Part shown: piece after piece, positions 36,765 to 45,806 of the stretch
How the letters are laid out: each line of letters begins with the position of its first letter
Numbering within the stretch: the stretch's first letter is position 1
Assembly: GCF_000685015.1 (NCBI RefSeq)
Contig: NZ_BAYA01000032.1
Coordinates: 22,852-86,851, forward strand
Direction of reading: 5' to 3'
Length of the DNA: 64,000 nt
Source: Paraburkholderia bannensis NBRC 103871
GTDB lineage: Bacteria > Pseudomonadota > Gammaproteobacteria > Burkholderiales > Burkholderiaceae
The notes under the pieces: generated by a model
Seen by the model: only the letters and a program-made list of their open reading frames with translations
Told to the model about the DNA's origin: nothing
Database searches by the model: none
Translations under genes and position numbers: made by a program

Positions 36765-38150
36765 GTGAAATCGTCCGGTGTACGCCAGCATGCTGCCTGG
36801 CTCATGTGCGCCGCGCTCGCGGCCGCACCGCTGTTTATTGGGCCTGCCGGGCCCACTGCTGCGCTTGCGCAGAACGCAGCGCATCTCTCCAACCAGCAAC
36901 TCGACTCGCTGACCGCGCCTATTGCGTTGTACCCTGACGCGCTGCTTGCGCAGGTGCTGATGGCCGCCACGTTCCCGCAGGATGTGCAGGCGGCAGCGGC
37001 CTGGTCCAAGGCCAATCCCAAGGTGCAGGGCGACGCCGCCGTGAAGGCCGTTGCCTCGCAGCCGTGGGACCCGAGCGTGCAGTCGCTTGTCGCGTTCCCG
37101 CAGGTGCTGGCCACGATGGAGTCCAAGCCAGACTGGGTCGCGCAGATCGGCAATGCGTTCCTCGCGCAACCGAACGACGTGATGGACTCCGTGCAGCGTT
37201 TGCGCGCGCAGGCGCAGAAGGCCGGCAACCTCAAGTCGAACGAGCAGCAAAAGGTCGTGGTGCAGCCAGCGGCAAATACGTCGACTACGCAAACCATCGT
37301 GATCGAGCCGGCCAATCCGCAGGTGGTCTATGTGCCGACCTACAACCCCACGGTGGTCTATGGCGCGTGGCCGTATCCGGCTTATCCGCCTGTGTATATG
37401 CCGCCGCCTCCGGGGTATGCGATCGCCACGGGTTTTGTGAGCGGCCTCGCGTTCGGCGCGGGCATAGCGGTGGCCAATTCGTTGTGGGGCGGTTTCAGTT
37501 GGGGTTCGCATGACGTGAACATCAACGTCAATCGCTATAACAACATTAACGTCAACAACCGCATCAACACGAACGGCACGACCACCAACTGGAATCGCAA
37601 CACCAACGTCGAGCGGCGCCAGAACTTCAACCAGAACATCAACAACGCGAACCGCAACGGCGAGCACAACCAGTACCGCGGCTATGACCAGTCGCGTCAA
37701 CAGGCCGCGCAGACGCTCCAGAACCGCACTGGCCAGAATATGAACGGCAACGCCAGCCAGCGTTTGCAGGACATCCAGCATGGCGGCGGCCGGCCGGGTT
37801 CGGGAGGGCCGGGCGCGAACGGCACGCAGAACGCCAATCGCGGCAACGACCTCAACAACCGCGGTCAAAACGGCAATCGCCAGGGCGACCTCAACAACCG
37901 CGGTCAAAACGGCAATCGCCAGGGCGATCTCAACAACCGTGCGCAAAACGCCAATCGCGACAACGCGTTGCGTGGCGCTGGCGACGGCGGTGGCGCCCGC
38001 GCCGATACGCAGCGTGGCCAGCAAAGCCGCGATGCATTCCAGAATCGTGGCGGGGCCGGTCAGTTCGGCGGCGGTGGCGGCGGTATGGGTGGCGGCGGTG
38101 GCCGACTGGGTGCGGGCGGTGGCGGCGAACGTCACTTTGGCCGCCGTTGA
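36765..38150 (+). CDS. DUF3300-domain exported protein with Asn/Gly-rich tail
   Basis: 461 residues. The GTG start follows AGGAGGATCGATTC. Residues 1-42 form a signal peptide (ending ALAQ). The DUF3300 domain (about 45-215, IALYPDALLAQVLMAATFPQDV in parts) has the typical TIVIEPANPQVVYVPTYNPTVVYG-like stretch and ends in a glycine-rich hydrophobic segment. The C-terminal 200 residues are Asn/Gln/Arg/Gly-rich, low complexity, and include a 13-residue repeat LNNRGQNGNRQGD. It lies 20 bases from a DUF2950 gene, a usual partner. Function unknown; envelope location is inferred. Confidence 0.9.
   Translation: MKSSGVRQHAAWLMCAALAAAPLFIGPAGPTAALAQNAAHLSNQQLDSLTAPIALYPDALLAQVLMAATFPQDVQAAAAWSKANPKVQGDAAVKAVASQPWDPSVQSLVAFPQVLATMESKPDWVAQIGNAFLAQPNDVMDSVQRLRAQAQKAGNLKSNEQQKVVVQPAANTSTTQTIVIEPANPQVVYVPTYNPTVVYGAWPYPAYPPVYMPPPPGYAIATGFVSGLAFGAGIAVANSLWGGFSWGSHDVNINVNRYNNINVNNRINTNGTTTNWNRNTNVERRQNFNQNINNANRNGEHNQYRGYDQSRQQAAQTLQNRTGQNMNGNASQRLQDIQHGGGRPGSGGPGANGTQNANRGNDLNNRGQNGNRQGDLNNRGQNGNRQGDLNNRAQNANRDNALRGAGDGGGARADTQRGQQSRDAFQNRGGAGQFGGGGGGMGGGGGRLGAGGGGERHFGRR
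37848..37964 (+). repeat. 39-bp tandem repeat in the DUF3300 gene
   Basis: Three head-to-tail copies of a 39-base unit. Copies one (37848-37886) and two (37887-37925) are identical; copy three is degenerate. Each unit encodes 13 residues, so copy number can change without breaking the frame. Confidence 0.85.
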
Positions 38151-38170
38151 ATCTCTATAGGAGTCTCGCG

Positions 38171-39133
38171 ATGATCCGTACTCACGCACGCCGCCGCCCT
38201 TCGCAAGGCACGCGGCCTGCCGGGCTCGCCCGGCTCACCGCGGCAGTGGCGTTCGCGCTGTTCGCCGCGCCCGCGTTGCTGTCCATGCCCGGTGCGGGCG
38301 TGGCCTCGGCGCAGGCCGTGTATCCCACGCCCGATGCCGCGGCGCAGGCCTTTACCGACGCGCTGTCCAGCAACGACCACGAAGCGATGAAGCACGTGCT
38401 CGGCAGCAATTTCCAGCACTTCATCCCCACGCAGAACATCGGCGATGAAGACATCAACGACTTCCTCGGCGCGTGGGCCAAGGGCCATCAGATCGTGCCG
38501 GACGACAAGCCCGTTGCGGGCAAGGCCAGCGCGCATCTGGCGGTAGGCGACAGCGGCTGGACGCTGCCGATTCCGCTTGTGCAGAGCGGCAACGGCTGGC
38601 GTTTCGACCCGCGCGAAGGCGGGCTGGAAGTGCTGACGCGGCGTATCGGCCGCAACGAGCGCGCGGCCATGCTCTCGTCGCTGGCGTATGTCGATGCGCA
38701 GAACGACTACCGCCAGCTCACGCAGCACTACGCGCTGCGCCTCGTGAGCACGCCTGGCACGCATGACGGTCTGTACTGGCCGGTTGCGCCCGGCGAGGCC
38801 GAAAGTCCGCTCGGCCCGCTTGCCGAAGCCATGCCGCACGATGCGAAGGTCACGCCGGGGGAGGGCTATCACGGCTATCACTTCCGCATCCTCACGGCGC
38901 AAGGCGCGCATGCGGACGGCGGCGCGCGCAGTTACCTCGAAAACGGCAAGCTGGCCAACGGCTTCGCGCTGGTGGCCTGGCCGGCGCAGTACGGCAAGAC
39001 GGGGGTGATGAGCTTTATCGTCAACCAGGACGGCAAGCTCTATCAGAAGAACCTTGGGCCGAATGGCGCGAAAGCGGCGGCTGCGCTCAAGAGCTTCGAT
39101 CCCGATTCGTCGTGGCAAGCCACCGCACCGTGA
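38171..39133 (+). CDS. DUF2950-family exported protein
   Basis: 320 residues. The ATG follows ATAGGAGTCTCGCG. Residues about 1-45 form an Ala-rich signal peptide (ending ASAQA). The DUF2950 domain includes TPDAAAQAFTDALSSNDHEAM, NGWRFDPREGGLEVLTRRIGRNE and GYHFRILTAQGAHADGGARSY. It is 20 bases from the DUF3300 gene, so the two are probably cotranscribed. The pair is common in Proteobacteria, and no activity is known. A terminator follows at 39219-39241. Confidence 0.9.
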   Translation: MIRTHARRRPSQGTRPAGLARLTAAVAFALFAAPALLSMPGAGVASAQAVYPTPDAAAQAFTDALSSNDHEAMKHVLGSNFQHFIPTQNIGDEDINDFLGAWAKGHQIVPDDKPVAGKASAHLAVGDSGWTLPIPLVQSGNGWRFDPREGGLEVLTRRIGRNERAAMLSSLAYVDAQNDYRQLTQHYALRLVSTPGTHDGLYWPVAPGEAESPLGPLAEAMPHDAKVTPGEGYHGYHFRILTAQGAHADGGARSYLENGKLANGFALVAWPAQYGKTGVMSFIVNQDGKLYQKNLGPNGAKAAAALKSFDPDSSWQATAP

Positions 39134-39181
39134 GGTGGCGAAGCGCCATGTAGTCTCTACATGGCGTGTTTGCAGCGAATG

Positions 39182-39212
39182 CACGCAGTTTTCACGCAGT
39201 TTTCACGCAGTT
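39182..39212 (+). repeat. 11-bp tandem repeat
   Basis: CACGCAGTTTT occurs twice and then partly a third time (CACGCAGTT), just before the DUF2950 terminator. Confidence 0.7.
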
Positions 39213-39218
39213 CATCCC

Positions 39219-39241
39219 AGGCGCCTTCGGGCGCCTTTTCT
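39219..39241 (+). terminator. terminator after the DUF2950 gene
   Basis: AGGCGCC-TTCG-GGCGCCT stem-loop followed by TTTCTTTT; about 86 bases after the stop codon. Confidence 0.85.
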
Positions 39242-39474
39242 TTTGTTGGCCCTTGTCACCTTCGTTTACCGCTCTGAGCGGCGGCGCCTGTTTGCGTCGC
39301 TTGAACGCTCGTATCTCGTAAATCGGGCACAATCGGCCGGACGTGGAGGCTGACGGCGCGCAGCCGGCCTCCATGTTGCGGCTGGGGAGAGGGTGAAAGC
39401 GAAGCCAGATTCGAGTCGGGCACGTCGATTGCTGTATCCCTGCGCAAAATCCTTATTCGTGTGGAGATAACGAC

Positions 39475-40062
39475 ATGCAACGACGCAACTTCATGCTTTC
39501 GGCAGCCGCAGCGCTCGCCTCCGGCGGTCTGGCGCTCGCAGGCTGCACCACCACCCCGGGCAATTCCTCCAACGCTTCGACGGATTCGTCGAAGCGCCAG
39601 TCGATCGACGCCAGCGTCAACGACGCCATGACGAAGCTGTACGCGACCGTCAATGGTTCGCGCGAACTCGTCGCGAAGTCGCGCGGCGTGCTGGTGTTCC
39701 CGTCGGTGCTCCAGGCGGGCTTCATTGTCGGCGCGCAGTACGGCGAAGGCGCGCTGCGCGTGGGCGGCGCGACGACGGGCTACTACAGCACGGTGTCCGG
39801 CTCGTTCGGCCTCCAGGCTGGCGCGCAGTCGAAGGCCATCATCTTCTGCTTCATGACCCAGGACGCGCTGGACAAATTCCGCGCCACGGACGGCTGGGCA
39901 GCGGGCGCCGACGCCTCGGTCGCGCTCGTGACGGTCGGCGCGAACGGCGCGGTCGATACCAACACGGCAACGCACCCGGTCGAAGTCTTCGTGATGACCA
40001 ACGCCGGCCTGATGGCGGACGTCTCGCTCGCGGGCACGAAGGTGACGCGCCTGAAGATCTAA
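39475..40062 (+). CDS. YSC84/SYLF-domain lipoprotein
   Basis: 195 residues. The N-terminus MQRRNFMLSAAAALAS and the lipobox LAGC (about residue 23) mark an exported lipoprotein. The rest is a YSC84-type (SYLF) lipid-binding domain (LVFPSVLQAGFIVGAQYGEGALR in parts, and SGSFGLQAGAQSKAIIFCFM). GGAG precedes the ATG. Monocistronic, with terminators on both sides. The family binds lipids; its role in this group is unknown. Confidence 0.88.
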   Translation: MQRRNFMLSAAAALASGGLALAGCTTTPGNSSNASTDSSKRQSIDASVNDAMTKLYATVNGSRELVAKSRGVLVFPSVLQAGFIVGAQYGEGALRVGGATTGYYSTVSGSFGLQAGAQSKAIIFCFMTQDALDKFRATDGWAAGADASVALVTVGANGAVDTNTATHPVEVFVMTNAGLMADVSLAGTKVTRLKI

Positions 40063-40084
40063 GGACTTAAGGTCGTGCAGTGAG

Positions 40085-40117
40085 AAAGGGCAACGCTTGA
40101 GGCGTTGCCCTTTGTAT
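40085..40117 (+). terminator. terminator after the YSC84-type gene
   Basis: AAAGGGCAACGC-TTGAG-GCGTTGCCCTTT, a perfect 12-bp stem, followed by GTATTTTT. Confidence 0.93.
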
Positions 40118-40325
40118 TTTTGCCTGCATGTCTGAAAGATCTGGCATCGACGCTGTGTGACATCAAGGCCCGTGCTGATCGCGCGAACGATAATCGTCGA
40201 ATTGCCTGGCATGCCTATCTTAATTCTTCGCTGACGAATGAGTCGTGGCGATCTGGTGACGCTGCGTGGGCAGCTTTTCTCACTCCCGCAGCAGTCTCAA
40301 TGCAACCAGGTCACAGGAAAGACTC

Positions 40326-41285
40326 ATGTTAGGATCGACCGGCAAACCACCACGCCACGGCAATACGGATCCCGGCTTGCCCGGCACTCCCGATATGAGC
40401 AACCACGAGCGCTTCAATGTTGTCTATGACGGCCCCGCGCTAGCGGAGCATCGCATGGACGTGCGCGACCTGGCTCCTGCACTGGTCGCGATGGCCGATT
40501 TGTTCACGGCCGCCAACAAGGTGCTCAACGGCGACGCCGCGGATGTGCGCGTCGAAGTGAACGGCAGCTTCCGTGCCGGCTCTTTCAATATCGAGCTGAT
40601 TTTCGCCCAGCAGTTCCTGGCACAGTTGCGCGACATGTTCGCGGGAACCAGTGCGACCGCTGTGGCCAACGCATGGACGATACTCGGGCTGGTGGGCTAC
40701 GTCGGCGGACGCGGCATCATTGGATTGCTGCGGGCGCTGCGCGGGCGGCGTGTGCACCGCATCGAGTCGCTGGGTGAGAACGTGCGCATCTGGATCACCG
40801 AGTCGGAGTCTATCGAAGTCGAAGATCAGGTCATGCGGCTCTGGCGAAGCCAGAGCGTGCGCATTGCGCTTCAGAAAACGCTTTCACCCCTCGAACGCGA
40901 AGGCATCACCAGCTTCGGCATCGTTCGCGGCACGCAAATCGAACTTGCCATCGACGACGCAGAATTGCCGACGTTCGAATCGTCGACGAGCGAAGGCGAG
41001 GTCGTGACCGACCATGTCGTGCGCAAAGTGCTCCTGATCGAATCGGTTGTGTTCAAGGACGGCAATAAGTGGCGGGTTCACGATGGCCAGTACCCGTTCT
41101 TTGCATCGCTTGAAGACGAGACGTTTCTTGCGAGGATCAACGCGGGCGAGCGCTTTGGAAAGGGCGACGTGCTCGTGGTCGATCTACGGCAGATTCAGAC
41201 CGTCGAAGCGGGCGCGCTGAAGACCGAAAACCATATCGTCAAGGTTCTCGAACATCGCGCACCGCTTCAGCAAAGCCTTCTTTGA
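40326..41285 (+). CDS. unrecognised 319-residue protein with one membrane helix
   Basis: I do not recognise this protein. The start MLGSTGKPPR follows CAGGAAAGACTC; another Met (MSNHERFNVV) lies 23 codons later. Residues 25-85 look alpha/beta (FNVVYDGPALAEHRMDVRDL). A hydrophobic helix at about 93-113 (WTILGLVGYVGGRGIIGLL) is followed by a basic patch and a C-terminal region rich in charged residues and beta patterns (ELAIDDAELPTFESS, LIESVVFKDGNKWRVHDG). It is isolated: a terminator lies before it and a convergent transporter gene after it. No enzyme motif was found. Confidence 0.7.
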   Translation: MLGSTGKPPRHGNTDPGLPGTPDMSNHERFNVVYDGPALAEHRMDVRDLAPALVAMADLFTAANKVLNGDAADVRVEVNGSFRAGSFNIELIFAQQFLAQLRDMFAGTSATAVANAWTILGLVGYVGGRGIIGLLRALRGRRVHRIESLGENVRIWITESESIEVEDQVMRLWRSQSVRIALQKTLSPLEREGITSFGIVRGTQIELAIDDAELPTFESSTSEGEVVTDHVVRKVLLIESVVFKDGNKWRVHDGQYPFFASLEDETFLARINAGERFGKGDVLVVDLRQIQTVEAGALKTENHIVKVLEHRAPLQQSLL

Positions 41286-41304
41286 TTGAGCGTCGGGGCG
41301 CTGC

Positions 41305-42531
41305 TCAGCACCCCGTATTCCTCACCCGCTCCACCTCCAGCCCGAACATCGGACGCAGTCGCGTGCCGACCACGTTGCCCGCAAACGCGCACACGAGCCA
41401 CAGCCAGCCGTGCAGGCTGCCCGACACGATCCCGCTGAAATACGCGCCGATATTGCAGCCATACGCGAGCCGTGCGCCATACCCCAGCAGCAGCCCGCCG
41501 ATCACCGCCGCCGCGAGCGAGCGCAGCGGAATGCGCCAGACCGGCGCGTAGCGGCCCGCGAGCGAGGCCGCGGCCATTGCGCCCAGCACGATGCCGATAT
41601 CCATGACGGTGGTGACGTCGTGGCTGGCGGGCGCGGCGAGCGCGGCGGCATTCGGCCCGGCCATCCAGTACTTCCAGCTGGCGACGTCGATGCCGAGCGA
41701 AGCGAAACCTTTGGCGCCCCACAGCGCGAACGCCGAGGTCACGCCCCACGGCCGCCCCGACAGCGCGAGCGTCGCGAAGTTGAGCACGGCAAGCGCAACG
41801 GCGCCCGCGAGCAGCGGCCACGGGCCATGCAACCACGGCGAAGCGTGCGGTGCGCGCTCCGGCTGATTGACGAGTCGTCCATGGCGACGCTTTTCGATTG
41901 CGACGGTGAGCGCAGCGATCGCCGCGAACACGGCCAGGTTCAGCACGATTGCGGGGACGACGCCCAGCGTATTGACGAGCGAGACCGGCTTGAGCTGCGG
42001 CATCGACGTCCAGAACGGCATGTGCGCCGTCGCGACCACCGAGCCGACCACGAAAGCGATCAGCGTGACGACCATGCGCGTGCTGCCGCCGCCGACCGTA
42101 TAGAGCGTGCCCGAAGCGCAGCCGCCGCCCAGCTGCATGCCAATGCCGAAGATGAACGCGCCGACGATCACCGACGTCCCCGCAGGCGACACGAGCCCAA
42201 CCACGGAATGACCAAACAGCGAGCCCGCCGACAGCGCCGGAAAGAACAGCAGCACGCCGATGGCGAGCATGACCATCTGCGCGCGCAGACCCGCGCCGCG
42301 CCCATCGGCGATAAACACGCGCCAGGCCGAAGTAAAGCCGAACGCCGCGTGATAGAGCGTCATGCCGAGCAGCGCGCCGACCACATAAAGCGCCGCCTGA
42401 CGCCCGCTGACCGTCTGCGCCAGATAGACGGCGCCGAGCGCGACGAGCAGCAGCGCCAGGGCGAGCGGCTTCGGATTGATGGAGTCGAGGCGGCGCGGCG
42501 CGCGCGCCAGCGGCGAAGAGAGGTCGGACAT
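41305..42531 (-). CDS. YeeE/YedE-family (TsuA-like) thiosulfate transporter
   Basis: 408-residue inner-membrane protein with many helices in two repeats. The family cysteines are in GMQLGGGCASGTLYTVGGG and GARLAYGCNIGAYFSG, which in TsuA relay thiosulfate through the membrane. The start MSDLSSPLAR was chosen because upstream codons encode a Phe-rich stretch not typical of the family, although no strong ribosome site supports either. Convergent with the unrecognised gene. Transport of thiosulfate is inferred from family. Confidence 0.88.
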   Translation of the reverse strand: MSDLSSPLARAPRRLDSINPKPLALALLLVALGAVYLAQTVSGRQAALYVVGALLGMTLYHAAFGFTSAWRVFIADGRGAGLRAQMVMLAIGVLLFFPALSAGSLFGHSVVGLVSPAGTSVIVGAFIFGIGMQLGGGCASGTLYTVGGGSTRMVVTLIAFVVGSVVATAHMPFWTSMPQLKPVSLVNTLGVVPAIVLNLAVFAAIAALTVAIEKRRHGRLVNQPERAPHASPWLHGPWPLLAGAVALAVLNFATLALSGRPWGVTSAFALWGAKGFASLGIDVASWKYWMAGPNAAALAAPASHDVTTVMDIGIVLGAMAAASLAGRYAPVWRIPLRSLAAAVIGGLLLGYGARLAYGCNIGAYFSGIVSGSLHGWLWLVCAFAGNVVGTRLRPMFGLEVERVRNTGC

Positions 42532-42841
42532 GATGGGGAGCAGCGAAAGTGCGGCGCGAAGGCAGAAAAAGCTAAAAACCAGCCAAAAAATCGCCCGAAA
42601 GGCCGCGCAGGTCAAAAAATGAAAGGAAAACGATAGCACGAAACGCATAACGGCCTGGCGGGCTACCCGCGCCGCCCTCATGGATATCCCCTATGCGGTT
42701 TTGCGGCGTACCTGCCGATAGGACGTGTCGAAGAGCACAAATGCGCAACATAAAGAAGTACAGAACTGACGCAACAAGTGACGCAAATCAGCGACGCCCC
42801 CCAGAGCGATCGCGGACAAATACGCCAGGAGACCGGACTAC

Positions 42842-44422
42842 ATGCTCAGGAACATCACGATTCGCGGAGGGCTCACCCTCGTCATCGGCATCTTCGTCGC
42901 CTTTTTGCTGGTCGTGATCGGCGTGGCCTACGGCGCGCTGAAGCTGACCAACGAGAGCCTGCTCGACACCCAGCGCACCGCGCAGTCGCTCGCCGTGCTC
43001 AAGACCAGTTCCGAGCGGCTCCTGCAGGTGCGCCTCGCACTGGGCGGCTACGAGACGCTGTTCAGCGTCGGCAAGTCGACCGAAGGGATGCTCGACCAGG
43101 CGCACAAGATCCTCGTCGATTCGAACAAGGACTTCGCGAGCTACAGCGCCGGCCCGTTCGCCGATAACGACGAGGCGCGCCTCGCGCAGGCCGTCGCGCA
43201 GGCGCGCACGGCGCTCGTCGAACAGGCGCTCGAACCCGAGTACAAGGCGCTGGTCGACAACGACTTCAACACCTTCCGCACGATCCAGGGCGAGACCGCC
43301 GACCGTTACTACAGCACCTACGCAAAGGCCATCGACGCGCTGGAGGACTGGCAGGGCGAGCGCGAGAAACACGACGCGCAAACGGCGGCGACGCGCTTTC
43401 GTCTCTCGCTGGTCGTGTTCGGCGTGATCGGCGCGGTGGGCGTGGCGATTGGCGTGATCGCGCGCAGCGGCCTGGCGGCAGCGGTCGTCAAGCCCATCGA
43501 TACGGCGATTCGCCACTTCCAGCGCATCGCCGCCGGCGACCTGACCGTGGACGTGCGCGTGCGCTCGAACAACGAGATGGGCCAATTGCTGGGCGCGCTG
43601 GCGCAGATGCGCGAAGCGCTGATCGGCACCGTCGCGCGCGTGCGCGGCAGCACCCAGGAAATCACGCTCGGCGCCAACCAGATCGCGGCGGGCAATGTCG
43701 ATCTGTCGAGCCGCACGTCGCAGCAGGCGGCCGCGCTGCAGGAAACGGCCGCGAGTCTCGAACAGCTTTCGGCGGCGGTGCGCCAGAACACGGCGGGCGC
43801 GCAGGAGGCGAGCGGTCTCGCGCAAGGCGCGCTCAGCACTGTGTCGCGCGGCGCCGATGTGGTCGCGCGCGTGAACGAGACGATGAGCGATATCTCGTCG
43901 TCGTCGCGCAAGGTCGAGGAGATCACCGGCATCATCGAAGGCATCGCGTTCCAGACCAATATCCTCGCGCTCAACGCGGCGGTCGAGGCCGCGCGCGCGG
44001 GCGAGGAAGGGCGTGGCTTCGCGGTGGTGGCGCAGGAGGTGCGCAGCCTCGCGCAGCGCTCGGGCACGGCGGCCAAGGAGATCAAGGAACTGATCGCGGC
44101 GTCGGTGGCGACGGTGGGCACGGGCGCGCGGCTCGTCGAGGAGGCGCGCCACACCATGGGCGAGGCGCGCGACGCCGTCGCACGCGTGAGCCACATCATG
44201 GGTGAGATCACGGCGGCGACGCACGAGCAGAGCGACGGCATCGAGCAGGTCAATCGCGCCGTTGCGCAGATCGACGAGGTCACGCAGCGCAACGCGGCGC
44301 TCGTGGAAGAGGCGGCGGCTTCGGCGCAGTCGCTGGAGTCGCAGGCCGATGCGCTGCGCGAGGCGGTTTCGGTGTTCCACCTCGGCGAAACCGCCCGTAT
44401 GAATGCGCTCGCCTTAACCTGA
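42842..44422 (+). CDS. methyl-accepting chemotaxis protein
   Basis: 526-residue Tar/Tsr-type chemoreceptor. Helix at 10-32, a periplasmic four-helix ligand domain, helix about 190-212, HAMP to about 265, and a signalling domain with the conserved tip (FQTNILALNAAVEAARAG, then EEGRGFAVVAQEVRSLAQR). The start follows CAGGAGACCGGACTAC. The C-terminus has no NWETF-like CheR tether. A weak FliA-like element may lie upstream but is not convincing. The ligand is unknown. Confidence 0.94.
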   Translation: MLRNITIRGGLTLVIGIFVAFLLVVIGVAYGALKLTNESLLDTQRTAQSLAVLKTSSERLLQVRLALGGYETLFSVGKSTEGMLDQAHKILVDSNKDFASYSAGPFADNDEARLAQAVAQARTALVEQALEPEYKALVDNDFNTFRTIQGETADRYYSTYAKAIDALEDWQGEREKHDAQTAATRFRLSLVVFGVIGAVGVAIGVIARSGLAAAVVKPIDTAIRHFQRIAAGDLTVDVRVRSNNEMGQLLGALAQMREALIGTVARVRGSTQEITLGANQIAAGNVDLSSRTSQQAAALQETAASLEQLSAAVRQNTAGAQEASGLAQGALSTVSRGADVVARVNETMSDISSSSRKVEEITGIIEGIAFQTNILALNAAVEAARAGEEGRGFAVVAQEVRSLAQRSGTAAKEIKELIAASVATVGTGARLVEEARHTMGEARDAVARVSHIMGEITAATHEQSDGIEQVNRAVAQIDEVTQRNAALVEEAAASAQSLESQADALREAVSVFHLGETARMNALALT

Positions 44423-44509
44423 GGTTATGCCCCCCGTCCGATTCGCAATTGAGTTCCTTTTTTTGCCCGGCGAGACTGCAGGGAACATAGCAATCGGAAC
44501 TGACGGGAT

Positions 44510-45757
44510 ATGCGAATTTGCGTGCTGGGCGGCGGGGTGATCGGAGTCACGACCGCGTATTTTCTTGCCCGCGACGGTCATCAGGTCACGCTCGTCGAGC
44601 GTCACGCGGACGTGGCGCAGGAGACCAGCCACGCCAACGGCGGGCAACTGAGCTACAACTATGTGGCGCCGCTGGCCGACCCGTCGGTGCTGCCGAAGTT
44701 GCCGCAATGGCTCTTTTCGCGCGACGCTGCGCTGCGGTTCGTGCCGCGTCTCGATCCGCGTCAATGGCACTGGTGCGCGGCTTTCCTGCGCGCCTGCACG
44801 CGCGCGCGTAGTCGCGCCACCACGGCGGAGCTGCTCGGGCTGGGGTTCCTGAGCCAGCGCCTGCTGCACGATATCGTTGCGCGAGAAACCATTGATTTCG
44901 ACTACGTGCACAACGGCAAGCTCGTGGTGTTTCGCGACCGTGACGGCTTCGAGGGCGCGCGCCGCCAGGCCGACTATCAGGCTCAACTGGGTTGCGAGCA
45001 GCATGCGCTCGACGGCGCTGCGTGCGTCGCGCTTGAACCGGCGCTTGCGCATATCGGCGGCGCGATTGCGGGCGGCATTCACACGCCGGGCGAAGAGGCG
45101 GGCGATTGCGATAGCTTTACGCGCGGCCTTGCGCGGGCGGCGCAACGTGACGGCGTAGACCTGCGCGTCGCGACGGAATTTTCCGGACTGCGAACGAAAG
45201 GGCGTGAAGTCGAAGCCGCAATAACGTCGGCGGGCGAGATCGAGGCCGATGCGTTTGTCGTCTGCCTCGGCATGCAGAGCCAGCCTTTGCTGAACTCGCT
45301 CGGTGTGCGCGTGCCCATGTATCCGCTGAAGGGCTACAGCCTCACGCTGGCGGGCGCCCATGCGCGTGGCGCGCCGCGCCTCTCCGTCACGGACGCGCAT
45401 CACAAGGTGGTCTATGCGCCCCTCGGCGAGCGCCTGCGCATTGCGGGCATGGTCGATCTCACGGGCATGAGCGCACATGCGGATCAGGCGCGCATTGCGT
45501 TGCTCACGCGCCAGGCGCGCGAGACCTTTCCCGAGGCAGGCGATTACGGCGCGGCGCAAACGTGGACTGGCATGCGCCCGGCCACGCCGGATAGCAAGCC
45601 GCTGATCGGCGCGACGCAGTTTCGCAATCTCTGGATGAACACGGGGCACGGCGCGCTGGGTTTTACGCTGGCCTGTGGCAGCGCGCAGTTGCTAACCGAT
45701 CTTGTGGCGCAGCGCGCGTTGCCGCTCAATGGCGATGCATTCGCGCCAAATCGTTGA
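44510..45757 (+). CDS. dadA: D-amino acid dehydrogenase (DadA-type)
   Basis: 415-residue FAD-dependent oxidase that deaminates D-amino acids at the membrane. The N-terminal dinucleotide fold RICVLGGGVIGVTTAYFLAR and the downstream ERHADVAQETSHANGGQLSYN (in parts) are DadA signatures; WTGMRPATPDSKPLIG and MNTGHGALGFTLACGS close the FAD site. A periplasmic binding protein gene follows 49 bases later, so uptake and oxidation of an amino acid may be linked. The assignment rests on motifs; other D-amino acid oxidases of this type are possible. Confidence 0.9.
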   Translation: MRICVLGGGVIGVTTAYFLARDGHQVTLVERHADVAQETSHANGGQLSYNYVAPLADPSVLPKLPQWLFSRDAALRFVPRLDPRQWHWCAAFLRACTRARSRATTAELLGLGFLSQRLLHDIVARETIDFDYVHNGKLVVFRDRDGFEGARRQADYQAQLGCEQHALDGAACVALEPALAHIGGAIAGGIHTPGEEAGDCDSFTRGLARAAQRDGVDLRVATEFSGLRTKGREVEAAITSAGEIEADAFVVCLGMQSQPLLNSLGVRVPMYPLKGYSLTLAGAHARGAPRLSVTDAHHKVVYAPLGERLRIAGMVDLTGMSAHADQARIALLTRQARETFPEAGDYGAAQTWTGMRPATPDSKPLIGATQFRNLWMNTGHGALGFTLACGSAQLLTDLVAQRALPLNGDAFAPNR

Positions 45758-45806
45758 ACGTTCTTTTGTCACCGCATTTCTCACAACACGCTGGGAGTCA
45801 CGCACG

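Larger units (their letters stand above)
39134..39474. other. intergenic region with short repeats and terminator
   Basis: No gene. It holds an 11-base tandem repeat (39182-39212), the DUF2950 terminator at 39219-39241, and the presumed promoter of the YSC84-type gene. Confidence 0.55.

Noticed and set aside
36466..36768. A 100-codon frame before the DUF3300 gene
   Set aside because: No ribosome site, low-complexity product, and it overlaps the promoter and leader region of the next gene.
42745..42775. FliA promoter for the 42842 chemoreceptor gene
   Set aside because: ATAAA is acceptable but the -10 region (CGCAACAA) is too far from consensus.
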